A stretch of 64,000 bases of DNA from an uncultured Anaerotignum sp. (GCA_910578425.1 CAJTQX010000005.1:14752-78751); one strand, 5' to 3'. Counted from the stretch's first letter, positions 38,701-47,262 are shown. The notes: generated by a model from the sequence alone, not told the origin. A program made the numbers and translations.

Positions 38701-41491
38701 CTGCACAGTTAATGTTACGGCGGACGGCGCGAATGTGCCAGTAGAAAGTGTTGCTATAACCCCCAGCATATCACTGGAAGAAGGAAAGACACAAAAGCTG
38801 ACAGCAACGGTTAAGCCGGATCATGCAACAGATAAAACAGTTACATGGAGCAGCAACAATCCGGCTGCGGCAACAGTAGACCAGAGCGGCAATGTTACGG
38901 CTGTGGCGGCAGGACAGGGAACGGCAACGATTACGGCTGCGGCTGTGGGAGCAAATGGAGCTACGGTTAAGGCTGAATGCACTGTGACGGTAACGCCTAA
39001 GACGTCTGTGGCGGTAACGGGCGTTACGCTGAATGAGTCTACGCTTTCGCTGTCGTCGAACGGGGCAAATGGAACGTTGACGGCAACGGTGCAACCAACG
39101 AATGCAGCTAACCAGAATGTAACTTGGTCTGTTGTGGAGCCGAGCGAAGCAGGTGTGATAGAGATTTCTCCAACAGATAAAATCTGTACGGTAAAGCCGA
39201 AAAAAGCTGGTATTGCAAAGGTAAAGGTAACAACGCAGGATGGCAACCATACTGCAACGTGTGCTGTGACGGTGAACCCGGCAGGGCAGCCATCTGAGAA
39301 TGTGACGATTACCTTGCCCGCAGAACAGACGATAGAGATGCTTCCAACAGGAAAGGATACACTGACGGTAAATGTGGCACCAGCAAACGCGCAGGTGACG
39401 TGGAGTTCAAGCGATACAGCGATTGCAACGGTGAATCTAACAAGCGGCGAGATTACAGCCGTTAAGCCGGGCGAAGCAACGATTACCGCAACAGCAACCG
39501 CGGACGGTAAGAGTGCAACGGCAACATGTAAGGTAATCATAAAGCCGGGCTTGGAGATAACTTACAAAGGCACTGGTATACCTGCGGCGGCGCCACGCGG
39601 GACGATTGACTTTAATATTCAGGTGAAGCCAACCAATGCAGATATAGATTATGGCGTTGTAAATGCTCAAGGACAAGACGCCGGTTGGGGCGATGGGGAA
39701 GTTACAGGCGGTGCGACTGACCTTACCTTGACGATATCTGATACGGCGACTGCGGGAGAGGGCTACAAGCTGAAATTGACAGCAACGCCGAATGGGGCAA
39801 CGGGAGACGCTTTCAAGACGGAAAAAACGATAGAATTTAATGTTCTTGAGAAAGCCAGCCAGACGGCGAAAGTGACGATTACGCCAACGGAAGCCAAAAC
39901 TGCTGCGCCGGGTGAAACGATTGAATACAGCTATACGGTTGAACCGGCGGAGACAACAGATGTAGAGTTTGCTTTTGACGTGAAGAAAGCTGATGCAACG
40001 CTTGCGGACACTGGCTGGGATAGCAAACCGGTGCGAGATGCAGAGGGGACTATTACAGTAGAGGTACCTGCTGACGCGCCGCTCGGAGCATATACGCTGG
40101 AGATTTCGGCTGCAAATGCAACGATAGACCCAGCAGTATTGAACTTCAACGTAGCTCCTACTTTGACCATAAAAGACAAGAATTTTGAAATTACGCAGGG
40201 TGAAACAATGACAATCCGTGTCGAGGGGAGTTTGCCAACAGGCTATAGAATCTCAACAGGTACTGAGGTCAAAGAAATAACGGGAGGGACGCCATCGTCA
40301 GAGAATCAGATAGAAACGGTTCCGAATTTTGATAATAAGGGGCTTGAGCTTAAAACGAAAGCAGAAACGCCTACGGGGAAATATACTCTTACGGTTGAAA
40401 GAGCTGATGATGGCATGTCTGCGCATACGGCTTCTGATTCGACGGAGTTTACAGTGTTGGCGAAAGACAGCGGCGATGAGCCTGGAACGCCTGATTCCAC
40501 AGCCCCGACAAGGCAGGAAGAGGTACAGGCGGCTCCACAGCCTGCCACGCCCCCGAGGACATTCAGCTTTATCCCGCAGAGGGAAATACAGGGCAGGCCG
40601 ACTGCCCCGGCTGTGACACCTGAACCGGAGCAGAAGCCCGAACCCGAGAAAGAGGCTGTGAAAGAACCTGTGAAGGAAACGGAAAAGACACCCGAGCCCG
40701 AAAAAGAACCGGTGAAGGAGCCGGAGAAGGCAGAGGAGCCTGAACAGAAACCGGAACAGAAACCCGAACAGAAGCAGGGAATCGCCCTGACCTGCGCGGA
40801 TTCCTTCAAGGCGGGCGAAACGCTGACGCTTACCGGCACGGTGAACGGCGTTTCCAGCGCGATGAGAAAGATCGAATGGGGCATCAAGGACGCAGGCGCG
40901 ACCGGCGCGGCAATCCGCGACGGCGTGATGAGCGCGGAACAGGCGGGTACGGCAACGATTGCGGCAACGGTGCAGAACAGCACAACAACGGAATATTTCA
41001 CAATTACGGTACTGCCGGGCGAACCGAAGGTTGATACGCCTGAAACACAGGAGCCGGAGCAGACACCGGCAGAGCCTCAGGAGCCTGCAACAGGCGGACA
41101 GCCGAACGCACCCGCGGAGCCAGCTGCACCGGCTGCACCCGCGGAGCCTGACGGGCAGACGCCATCTGCAACGCCTCCGGCCGTACAGATTGGGACAGTG
41201 ACACTGCCGAATGGCCAGGTGATTACGAACGCGAAGAAATACCAGCGGAACGTTGGGACGGCTATCGCTTTGAGCGGACTGGACGCGCTCCCGGCTAATA
41301 CAACGGCGGGCAGTGTGGTTTGGAAGGTTGAAAGCGTTGGCATGACCGGCGCGGTATACCAGATACAGGATAATACGCTGGTGAACGTGAACGCTAAGGG
41401 CGTGATATTGCTGAGCCGGACGGTGCAGACTACGGACGCGAACGGCGTTATGGCGACCTCGACAACGTATTATGAAATTACGATTGTGTAA
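35795..41491 (+). CDS. Giant S-layer-type surface protein (SLH, beta-solenoid-like, BIG2 repeats)
   Basis: An 1,898-residue exported protein. After a signal peptide (about 1-28) come three SLH domains (about 30-195; FKDVSGHWAE, GYINGYPDGTFRPKEPITR, GYMSGYPDGSFRPKSQISR), which bind secondary wall polymers. Residues about 210-660 carry short valine/aspartate-rich strands (LDNVTVRGKLNVEGG, DLEIDGNVYIYGGGEN) suggesting a beta-solenoid. BIG2-type Ig domains follow at about 667-755, 982-1068, 1070-1160 and 1168-1250, each ending like GEATITATA. More beta domains follow, then a Pro/Glu/Lys linker (about 1607-1660), another Ig-like domain, a Pro/Ala linker and a final domain. GGAGGG precedes the ATG at 35795. 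It may be an S-layer protein or adhesin. Confidence 0.9.
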   Translation: MKKIRKTLAICLTASVLAVSSAVSASAAAFKDVSGHWAETTINRWVGLGYINGYPDGTFRPKEPITRTEFAVVANNAFNYRNVQAIYFPDVATTFWGYTEIQKAYAAGYMRGDANGTFRPKANVTRQEAAVMLANIKGLPVGGNAYFSDSSSISSWARGSVNAVVSAGYMSGYPDGSFRPKSQISRAEVVTMLNNALGAGGSVSNPNVPPTQSTTDSVQNMTLSNTTLRNTIVNGDLTIPSSMSGKSITLDNVTVRGKLNVEGGGTITAKDCVVNELVMDKSSAIFQGGNGTSVAKTTFRANGTLEGSRFEDVSIANSKVNTVTIDAEVENLTLDTDADVRLYGGAEIETFEITKNADDALIELSRGSRVRNMNVRDNVRIAGKGDIDNMTVYVSGVRSEIEPDSLSRKNGAGKPDFDWEYDGKRHESSGSGSSSSSGTDKTISKNFDGDGAKFRNVRVTDDAKVQDMRITGNLTIEDDVENGTVRLVDLEIDGNVYIYGGGENSVIFEDCEIDGNVISDKDSKASKSETVALEFDSKTKVRGEILIRNHTILKEGSGSPKLKDVVVEEKNVELDVDIDIETLELERYAEVTVRNGVTIDTLKINSKVSGKPEIDLSNTAVIKTLDARSDVKVTGNGTVNNVKEGSGAKVELGSNIKHEPDDTKPSGSVTSVTLNKTKANVNVDTTTELTATVATPDDKTDKTVIWSSSDEKIATVSANGTVKGVAKGEATITATAKADPTKTAECKLTVYGKDEQLPPDTEDPTNPDTPVTEPRINPAVVEVQKGATTTLTLEIPEDYPVWNDIEWSVSGDANVVTLINDTSTTDKKKKRISASQEGRTAVTAKILDKDNKTMAELSCEVTVTASTGKSPLTGVNIGVNEKGPIVGNLNVKVGTNATQLAAMLVPDNASFSSLHWSSSDPSIVDPNLKDLTSGTRTYLDAKKVGEGVTITLTAMPSNPAEGETGFTATCTVNVTADGANVPVESVAITPSISLEEGKTQKLTATVKPDHATDKTVTWSSNNPAAATVDQSGNVTAVAAGQGTATITAAAVGANGATVKAECTVTVTPKTSVAVTGVTLNESTLSLSSNGANGTLTATVQPTNAANQNVTWSVVEPSEAGVIEISPTDKICTVKPKKAGIAKVKVTTQDGNHTATCAVTVNPAGQPSENVTITLPAEQTIEMLPTGKDTLTVNVAPANAQVTWSSSDTAIATVNLTSGEITAVKPGEATITATATADGKSATATCKVIIKPGLEITYKGTGIPAAAPRGTIDFNIQVKPTNADIDYGVVNAQGQDAGWGDGEVTGGATDLTLTISDTATAGEGYKLKLTATPNGATGDAFKTEKTIEFNVLEKASQTAKVTITPTEAKTAAPGETIEYSYTVEPAETTDVEFAFDVKKADATLADTGWDSKPVRDAEGTITVEVPADAPLGAYTLEISAANATIDPAVLNFNVAPTLTIKDKNFEITQGETMTIRVEGSLPTGYRISTGTEVKEITGGTPSSENQIETVPNFDNKGLELKTKAETPTGKYTLTVERADDGMSAHTASDSTEFTVLAKDSGDEPGTPDSTAPTRQEEVQAAPQPATPPRTFSFIPQREIQGRPTAPAVTPEPEQKPEPEKEAVKEPVKETEKTPEPEKEPVKEPEKAEEPEQKPEQKPEQKQGIALTCADSFKAGETLTLTGTVNGVSSAMRKIEWGIKDAGATGAAIRDGVMSAEQAGTATIAATVQNSTTTEYFTITVLPGEPKVDTPETQEPEQTPAEPQEPATGGQPNAPAEPAAPAAPAEPDGQTPSATPPAVQIGTVTLPNGQVITNAKKYQRNVGTAIALSGLDALPANTTAGSVVWKVESVGMTGAVYQIQDNTLVNVNAKGVILLSRTVQTTDANGVMATSTTYYEITIV

Positions 41492-41508
41492 TAACAGGAA
41501 ATGACGAA

Positions 41509-41536
41509 GAAAGCCCGCAGGGGCTTTCTTTGTTTT
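41509..41536 (+). terminator. Terminator after the surface protein gene
   Basis: GAAAGCCC (41509-41516) pairs with GGGCTTTC (41521-41528), followed by a T-rich run. Confidence 0.8.
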
Positions 41537-41680
41537 TGGGAGAAGGCTGCTATTTATTTTGCCGCAGGCAAAAATGACAGACCACCCCTCAACGGCCGAG
41601 GGATAAACTATCCTTAACCACCCCGCTAAAGCGGGGCGGGCGAAGCCCGTTTTTACCGCAGGCAAAAATGGTTTAACTCC

Positions 41681-41726
41681 CCGCCAAAAACGAAGCCTTT
41701 TCTACGAAAAGTCCTGTTTTTGGCGG
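41681..41726. repeat. Nested hairpin in the 41.5-41.9 kb gap
   Basis: CCGCCAAAAAC (41681-41691) pairs with GTTTTTGGCGG (41716-41726). Inside, CTTTTC-TAC-GAAAAG (41697-41711) forms a second stem. Nearby, CCGCAGGCAAAAATG occurs twice (about 41562 and 41656). The 41537-41815 stretch has no credible gene. Confidence 0.5.
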
Positions 41727-41815
41727 TAAACTGGCAGGGTTTGGGATATTGCAAATGCGGAGGCTGCAGGGGAGGGGGCTGTTTCCTGATTATTTTTAGG
41801 AAGGAATGGTATTGG

Positions 41816-41937
41816 AGGAGATACTCCGCCGCATGGAATGCGGCGGGAAAGCAGGGGTTGGGGCATGACGCCCCAGCGGGGGACGGGGCAGGACCCCGTG
41901 GTCTTGTGGAGTTCGGGACGAAGCCCTGAGGTTTTCA
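41816..41937. repeat. GC-rich dispersed intergenic repeat, copy B
   Basis: Shares CCGCATGGAATG, a GGGGCATGACGCCCC hairpin, GGGGCAGGACCCC and a CGGGACGAAGCCCTGAGGTTTT end with the copy at 31590. Weak open frames across it arise from the repeat and are not genes. Confidence 0.6.
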
Positions 41938-41959
41938 CCGCATTTTTCGCGAAAAAACC

Positions 41960-41988
41960 TTGACTTTTTGCGGGGCAGGTGATAAAAT
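41960..41988 (+). promoter_or_regulatory. Promoter of the str operon
   Basis: TTGACT (41960-41965) and TAAAAT (41983-41988) are 17 bases apart, about 110 bases before rpsL. Confidence 0.78.
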
Positions 41989-42097
41989 AGCCCAGTGTCC
42001 GTTTTTATGGGCTTTTCTAAGCAGGCTCAAAAAAACGGTACGGAAAAAGAGAGATTGCAAAAGCAGATCGTATGATTCTATTAAGGAGGTGCAGTTC

Positions 42098-42517
42098 ATG
42101 CCTACGTTTAACCAGTTAGTAAGAAAAGGCAGACAGACTGTTGAGAAAAAATCCACAGCACCCGCATTGCAGAAGGGTCTGAATTCTCTTCAGAAAAAAG
42201 CAACAGACGTTTCCTCTCCTCAGAAAAGAGGCGTTTGCACAGCTGTAAAAACTTCTACACCGAAAAAGCCTAACTCCGCGCTCAGAAAAATTGCCAGAGT
42301 TCGTCTTTCCAACGGTATCGAAGTTACCGCTTATATCCCCGGCGAAGGCCACAACCTTCAGGAGCACAGCGTTGTGCTGATCAGGGGCGGCAGAGTAAAA
42401 GACCTTCCCGGTGTGCGTTACCACATCGTAAGAGGTACTCTGGATACAGCCGGCGTTGCAAACAGAATGCAGGCAAGATCCAAATACGGCGCAAAACGCC
42501 CGAAAGCCAAAAAGTAA
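42098..42517 (+). CDS. rpsL: 30S ribosomal protein S12
   Basis: The 139-residue S12, part of the decoding centre and site of streptomycin resistance mutations. It starts MPTFNQLVRKGRQ, and the loops KKPNSALRKIARVRL and PGEGHNLQEHSVVLIRGGRV are intact. TAAGGAGGTG precedes the ATG. First gene of rpsL-rpsG-fusA. Confidence 0.98.
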   Translation: MPTFNQLVRKGRQTVEKKSTAPALQKGLNSLQKKATDVSSPQKRGVCTAVKTSTPKKPNSALRKIARVRLSNGIEVTAYIPGEGHNLQEHSVVLIRGGRVKDLPGVRYHIVRGTLDTAGVANRMQARSKYGAKRPKAKK

Positions 42518-42541
42518 TATCATTTGACCGAAAAGGAAATT

Positions 42542-42629
42542 ATGCCTTATGGGAATCAATACAATCTGCGATTGCTTAGACGGGATACATTGATAAGATA
42601 AGGCATGAAAACATGGACTGCGGGTCCAT
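42542..42629 (+). promoter_or_regulatory. Candidate structured RNA between rpsL and rpsG
   Basis: Three nested stems are visible: ATGCCTTAT/ATAAGGCAT (42542-42550 with 42598-42606), ATCAAT/ATTGAT (42555-42560 with 42589-42594) and CAATC-TGC-GATTG (42562-42574). A separate hairpin ATGGAC/GTCCAT follows (42613-42629). In E. coli S7 represses its operon by binding the rpsL-rpsG spacer. A similar role here is inference. Confidence 0.5.
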
Positions 42630-42672
42630 GAAGTACCGAGAATAGCTTTTATTCATTAAGGAGGGAAGAATC

Positions 42673-43143
42673 GTGCCAAGAAAAGGACATGTTGCGAAAA
42701 GAGAGGTTCTCGCTGACCCTATCTACAACAGCAAGCTGGTGACGAAGCTCATCAACAGCATTATGCTGGACGGCAAAAAGGGCGTAGCAGAGAAAATCGT
42801 TTATGGTGCGTTTGACAAAGTAGCGGAAAAAACAGGGAAAGAACCCCTGGAAGCGTTTGAGGAAGCTCTGGGCAATATTATGCCTGTGCTGGAGGTTAAG
42901 GCTCGCCGCGTCGGCGGCGCAACCTACCAGGTGCCTATGGAAATCCGCCCCGAAAGGCGGCAGACACTGGGCCTGAGATGGCTGACCATCTACTCCAGAA
43001 AACGCGGCGAGAAAACTATGGTTGACCGCCTTGCAGGCGAAATCATGGACGCGCTGAACAACGCCGGCGGCGCATGCAAGAAGAAAGACGAAACACACAA
43101 GATGGCAGAGGCCAACAAGGCTTTCTCCCACTTCAAGTGGTAA
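42673..43143 (+). CDS. rpsG: 30S ribosomal protein S7
   Basis: The 156-residue S7, a primary 16S rRNA-binding protein of the 30S head. It begins with a GTG (VPRKGHVAKREVLADP), with GGAGGGAAG upstream. Family motifs are KLINSIMLDGKKGVAEKIVY, RVGGATYQVP and RWLTIYSRKRGEKTM. Confidence 0.98.
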   Translation: MPRKGHVAKREVLADPIYNSKLVTKLINSIMLDGKKGVAEKIVYGAFDKVAEKTGKEPLEAFEEALGNIMPVLEVKARRVGGATYQVPMEIRPERRQTLGLRWLTIYSRKRGEKTMVDRLAGEIMDALNNAGGACKKKDETHKMAEANKAFSHFKW

Positions 43144-43234
43144 TCAGCCATTTTTGACGGCTAAGAATGAAAAGCAGGGCTTTGGGAAAAACTTTCAGAG
43201 GCTTGAGGTTTTCCAAGGGAAGCACTGGTTTATT

Positions 43235-43280
43235 CCGGCGCATGTATCGGTGGGAAATTTTCCGCTGGTACATGTGCCGG
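43235..43280 (+). promoter_or_regulatory. Long hairpin in the rpsG-fusA spacer
   Basis: CCGGCGCATGTA (43235-43246) pairs with TACATGTGCCGG (43269-43280) with one G-U pair, and the loop can pair further (GGGAAA/TTTTCC). It lies 57 bases before fusA and could set the relative expression of fusA or a processing site. Confidence 0.45.
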
Positions 43281-43337
43281 GGATAAAATCAGTGGTTCCT
43301 GAAATGACCCTGAGGACAGCATAAAGGAGGAGTAAGC

Positions 43338-45422
43338 GTGGCAAACAGAGCGTATCCGCTTGCCAGGACCAGAAACATCGGTATTATGGCGCATATTGAC
43401 GCTGGTAAGACTACCCTTACGGAGCGTATCCTGTTCTACACCGGACGGAATTACAAAATCGGCGATACCCACGAGGGTACGGCGACGATGGACTGGATGG
43501 AGCAGGAACAGGAAAGAGGCATTACAATCACATCCGCGGCAACAACCTGCCATTGGAACGAAAACAGGATCAATATTATTGATACACCCGGACACGTTGA
43601 CTTCACAGTTGAAGTAGAACGTTCCCTGCGTGTTCTGGACGGTGCCGTCTGCGTATTCTGCGCAAAGGGCGGCGTAGAGCCTCAGTCCGAAACTGTATGG
43701 CGTCAGGCGGATAACTACAACGTACCCAGAATGGCGTTTGTAAACAAAATGGACATTATGGGCGCGAATTTCTACAACGTGCTTCAGATGATGGTAGACA
43801 GACTGGGCTGCAACCCTGTGGCCGTTACACTGCCTATCGGCACAGAAAGCGATTTCGTCGGCATCATTGACCTGATGAAGATGAAAGCATATATTTATGA
43901 AGATGATCTCGGCAAGGAGATTGATGAAGAAGATATTCCTGCTGATTATCTGGAAAAGGCAGAGGAATACCATGCGAAAATGGTAGAGGCCATCTGCGAG
44001 ACAGACGAGGCACTGATGGAAAAATTCTTCGCGGAGGAGGAAATCTCCGAGGAAGAGTTGAAGGCCGCACTGCGCAAGGCTTGCATTGCGTGTGAAATCA
44101 TTCCCGTATTCTGCGGTTCCGCATACAGAAACAAAGGCGTGCAGAAGCTGTTGGACGGCGTTATCGAATATATGCCCGCACCAGTAGACATTCCCGCGAT
44201 CAAGGGAATTGACCCGGAAACAGGCGAAGAAACGGAAAGACATTCTTCTGACGAAGAACCCTTCTCCGCTCTGGCGTTCAAGATCATGAACGACCCGTTC
44301 GTAGGAAAGCTGGCGTTCTTCCGCGTGTATTCCGGTACACTGGATTCCGGCACTTATGTATACAACTCCACAAAGGGCAAAAAGGAACGTGTTGGCCGTA
44401 TTTTGCAGATGCACGCAAACCACAGGGAAGAAATCGACAAGGTTTATTCCGGCGATATCGCCGCGGCGGTCGGCTTCAAGCTGACAACAACGGGCGATAC
44501 CATCTGTGATGAAAACCATGAGGTTATTTTGGAATCTATGGTATTCCCCGAACCCGTTATTGAGGTTGCGATTGAGCCTAAGACAAAGGCGGGCCGCGAC
44601 AAGATGGGCATCGCGCTGGCGAAGCTGGCGGAGGAAGACCCGACATTCAAGACATACACCAACCCGGAAACAGGCGATACCATCATTGCCGGCATGGGCG
44701 AACTGCATCTGGAAATCATCGTTGACCGTCTGCTGAGAGAATTCAAGGTAGAGGCAAACGTTGGCGCGCCCCAGGTTTCCTATAAAGAAACATTCCGCAA
44801 GGCGGTTGACGTGGAAGGCAAATTTGTACGTCAGTCCGGCGGCCGCGGCCAGTACGGCCACTGTAAGGTTCGGTTCTATCCAATCCCTACAGACGCGGAG
44901 CATAACTATGAATTCGTAAACGCGACAGTCGGCGGTTCCATCCCGAAGGAATATATCCCCGCGATTGACAAGGGCATCCAGCAGGCGATGCAGAGCGGTA
45001 TTCTGGGCGGTTATCCCGTACTGGGCGTTAAGGCGGAGGTTTACGACGGTTCCTACCATGAAGTAGACTCTTCCGAATCCGCTTACCAGATCGCCGGTTC
45101 TATGGCGTTCAAGGAAGCGATGAGAAAAGGCGACGCGATTCTGCTGGAGCCTATCATGAAGGTTACGGTTACAGTACCTGAGGAATATATGGGCGACGTT
45201 ATCGGCGATATCAACAGCCGCCGCGGACGTATCGAGGGCATGGAAGCAAGGAACGGCGTTCAGGTGATCCATTCCTATGTACCCCTGGCTGAAATGTTCG
45301 GCTATTCCACAGACCTGCGTTCCAAATCTCAGGGCCGCGGCAACTATGTTATGGAAGTTGACCACTATGAACCCTGCCCGAAATCCGTACAGGAGAAGGT
45401 TCTGGAAGGCAAGAAGGGCTGA
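43338..45422 (+). CDS. fusA: Elongation factor G
   Basis: The 694-residue translocase GTPase. G motifs: AHIDAGKTTLTER (P-loop near residue 19), RGITITSAATTC (switch I), DTPGHVDF and NKMDIMGANF. Domains III-V include the IVDRLLREFKVEANVGAPQV region and RRGRIEGMEARNGVQVI. GTG start with GGAGGAG upstream. Confidence 0.98.
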   Translation: MANRAYPLARTRNIGIMAHIDAGKTTLTERILFYTGRNYKIGDTHEGTATMDWMEQEQERGITITSAATTCHWNENRINIIDTPGHVDFTVEVERSLRVLDGAVCVFCAKGGVEPQSETVWRQADNYNVPRMAFVNKMDIMGANFYNVLQMMVDRLGCNPVAVTLPIGTESDFVGIIDLMKMKAYIYEDDLGKEIDEEDIPADYLEKAEEYHAKMVEAICETDEALMEKFFAEEEISEEELKAALRKACIACEIIPVFCGSAYRNKGVQKLLDGVIEYMPAPVDIPAIKGIDPETGEETERHSSDEEPFSALAFKIMNDPFVGKLAFFRVYSGTLDSGTYVYNSTKGKKERVGRILQMHANHREEIDKVYSGDIAAAVGFKLTTTGDTICDENHEVILESMVFPEPVIEVAIEPKTKAGRDKMGIALAKLAEEDPTFKTYTNPETGDTIIAGMGELHLEIIVDRLLREFKVEANVGAPQVSYKETFRKAVDVEGKFVRQSGGRGQYGHCKVRFYPIPTDAEHNYEFVNATVGGSIPKEYIPAIDKGIQQAMQSGILGGYPVLGVKAEVYDGSYHEVDSSESAYQIAGSMAFKEAMRKGDAILLEPIMKVTVTVPEEYMGDVIGDINSRRGRIEGMEARNGVQVIHSYVPLAEMFGYSTDLRSKSQGRGNYVMEVDHYEPCPKSVQEKVLEGKKG

Positions 45423-45512
45423 TCGGAGCCGTCAGGGGCCTGTTTTTGAGGGGATTGCCCCTATGGAACAGCGGAATGCCTAAAAATACTGTATATAATT
45501 GGATTTTTGGTA

Positions 45513-45541
45513 TTGCAAAAAAACAGGAAGTCTAATATAAT
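45513..45541 (+). promoter_or_regulatory. Promoter of tuf
   Basis: TTGCAA (45513-45518) and TATAAT (45536-45541) are 17 bases apart, giving tuf its own promoter 80 bases upstream in addition to any read-through from fusA. Confidence 0.78.
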
Positions 45542-45622
45542 GAAAGACGATGGAGAACATTTCTGAAAATGATTTCGGAATCGGCAGATTTCCAACAACT
45601 TATTTAAGGAGGATTACAAAAA

Positions 45623-46816
45623 ATGGCTAAGCAAAAATTTGAAAGAACCAAACCTCATATGAATATTGGTACGATCGGTCACGTTGACCACGGCAAAACA
45701 ACACTGACAGCAGCGATCACAAAGACACTGCACGAGAGATACCAGATTGGTGAGGCGGTTGCTTTTGAAAACATCGACAAGGCACCCGAAGAAAGAGAAC
45801 GTGGTATTACAATTTCCACAGCGCACGTTGAATATGAAACACCCGCAAGACACTATGCGCACGTTGACTGCCCGGGCCATGCTGACTATGTAAAGAACAT
45901 GATCACAGGCGCAGCTCAGATGGACGGTGCTATTCTGGTAGTGGCTGCAACAGACGGCCCTATGGCTCAGACAAGAGAGCATATCCTGCTTTCCAGACAG
46001 GTAGGCGTTCCCTATATCGTTGTATTCATGAACAAATGCGACATGGTTGAGGACGAAGAACTGCTTGACCTGGTTGAAATGGAAATCAGAGAGCTGCTGA
46101 GCGAGTATGAATTCCCCGGCGATGACATCCCTGTTATCAGAGGTTCCGCATTCCAGGCTTTGCAGGATCCCAGCGGCGCATGGGGCGACAAGATCCTTGA
46201 ACTGTTCGAGCAGATCGAATCTTATATTCCTACACCCAAACGTGACACAGACAAGCCTTTCCTGATGCCCGTTGAGGACGTATTCTCCATCACAGGCCGT
46301 GGTACGGTTGCAACAGGCAGAGTAGAAGCTGGTGTTGTTAAGGTTCAGGATGAAGTTGAAATCGTTGGTCTGACTGAAGAAATCAGAAAAGTTGTTGTAA
46401 CAGGCGTTGAAATGTTCAGAAAGCTGCTGGATCAGGCAGAAGCTGGCGACAACATCGGCGTACTGCTGCGCGGCGTTCAGAGAAACGAAATCGAAAGAGG
46501 TCAGGTACTGGCAAAACCCGGTTCCATCACACCTCATACAAAATTCAAAGCTCAGGTTTATGTACTGAGCAAAGAAGAGGGTGGCCGTCATACACCTTTC
46601 TTCAACAACTACAGACCTCAGTTCTATTTCAGAACAACAGACGTTACAGGCGTAATCAGCCTGCCTGCCGGCACAGAGATGTGCATGCCTGGCGATAACG
46701 TTGAAATGACAATTGAGCTGATCACTCCCGTAGCTATGGATCAGGGTGTTAAATTCTCTATCCGTGAAGGCGGCAGAACAGTTGGCGCAGGTTCCGTAGT
46801 AGAAGTTATCGAGTAA
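45623..46816 (+). CDS. tuf: Elongation factor Tu
   Basis: The 397-residue EF-Tu that delivers aminoacyl-tRNA to the ribosome. GTPase motifs GHVDHGKTTLTAAI, RGITISTAHVEYET, DCPGHADYVKNMI and NKCDMVEDEE are intact. AAGGAGG precedes the ATG. A strong terminator follows. Confidence 0.99.
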   Translation: MAKQKFERTKPHMNIGTIGHVDHGKTTLTAAITKTLHERYQIGEAVAFENIDKAPEERERGITISTAHVEYETPARHYAHVDCPGHADYVKNMITGAAQMDGAILVVAATDGPMAQTREHILLSRQVGVPYIVVFMNKCDMVEDEELLDLVEMEIRELLSEYEFPGDDIPVIRGSAFQALQDPSGAWGDKILELFEQIESYIPTPKRDTDKPFLMPVEDVFSITGRGTVATGRVEAGVVKVQDEVEIVGLTEEIRKVVVTGVEMFRKLLDQAEAGDNIGVLLRGVQRNEIERGQVLAKPGSITPHTKFKAQVYVLSKEEGGRHTPFFNNYRPQFYFRTTDVTGVISLPAGTEMCMPGDNVEMTIELITPVAMDQGVKFSIREGGRTVGAGSVVEVIE

Positions 46817-46845
46817 TCGAAAAATATTTCAGGAATGTACGCGGA

Positions 46846-46876
46846 GGCGGCACAGCGAAAGCTGTGCCGCCTTTTT
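46846..46876 (+). terminator. Terminator of the str/tuf region
   Basis: GGCGGCACAGC (46846-46856), a GAAA tetraloop, and GCTGTGCCGCC (46861-46871) are followed by five T. Confidence 0.95.
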
Positions 46877-47112
46877 GCGGTTAAGCCTTTTTCAATAAGC
46901 AGCCGGAAAGGAGTCCGGACGCCGCAGGCGGCTTTGCGGGGCAAAGCGCGGGCAGGCCTGGGGGGCATAGCAGCAGGGGCTTTTAGTCAATGTGACGGGG
47001 TTTTGTCTGACAATGAAAAGGTGGAAAAATTAGTTTCTGTGCGAAATATATTGACAGAGAATAGACAATGGTGTAAAGTGAAAGAGTACAAAAGAGATTC
47101 CAGCTTATGGGC

Positions 47113-47204
47113 GTTGCCATAAGAAAATTTCAGCTTTTGATATGCCTGAAAAATTTGGATTTTTCAGAGCGGTTACCATTTTAGAAGAAATTTTCTCAGG
47201 CAAC
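47113..47204. repeat. 92-base palindromic element
   Basis: GTTGCCATAAGAAAATTTC (47113-47131) and the complement of 47187-47204 (GTTGCCTGAGAAAATTTC) are near-identical inverted ends. Inside, CTGAAAAA and TTTTTCAG form a smaller stem. The 46878-47553 gap around it holds no credible gene. It also contains GGCGC/GCGCC (47322-47339). Confidence 0.5.
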
Positions 47205-47218
47205 AGCCGTCAGCGTTT

Positions 47219-47262
47219 GACTTAAGAAATCAATCGAAACGAAAAATTTGTTTTCTTAAGTC
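47219..47262. repeat. GACTTAAGAAA inverted repeat
   Basis: GACTTAAGAAA (47219-47229) and TTTCTTAAGTC (47252-47262) are perfect 11-base inverted repeats separated by 22 bases, 15 bases after the previous palindrome. Confidence 0.5.

Noticed and set aside
40616..40790. Regular short repeats suggesting a CRISPR array
   Set aside because: They are in-frame Pro-Glu-Lys codons of the surface protein linker, without spacers.
40298..41665. Arg/Leu-rich frame opposite the surface protein 3' end
   Set aside because: Complement of the Pro/Glu-rich and Ig-like coding sequence. Low complexity explains it.
41720..41929. Short plus-strand frame in the gap before rpsL
   Set aside because: Runs through the GC-rich repeat. 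Similar frames appear in other repeat copies, and there is no ribosome binding site.
43230..45365. 711-codon open frame opposite fusA
   Set aside because: Antisense shadow of elongation factor G, with no ribosome binding site or family features.
46835..47122. 95-codon frame after tuf
   Set aside because: Starts across the tuf terminator and continues through repeat-like sequence.
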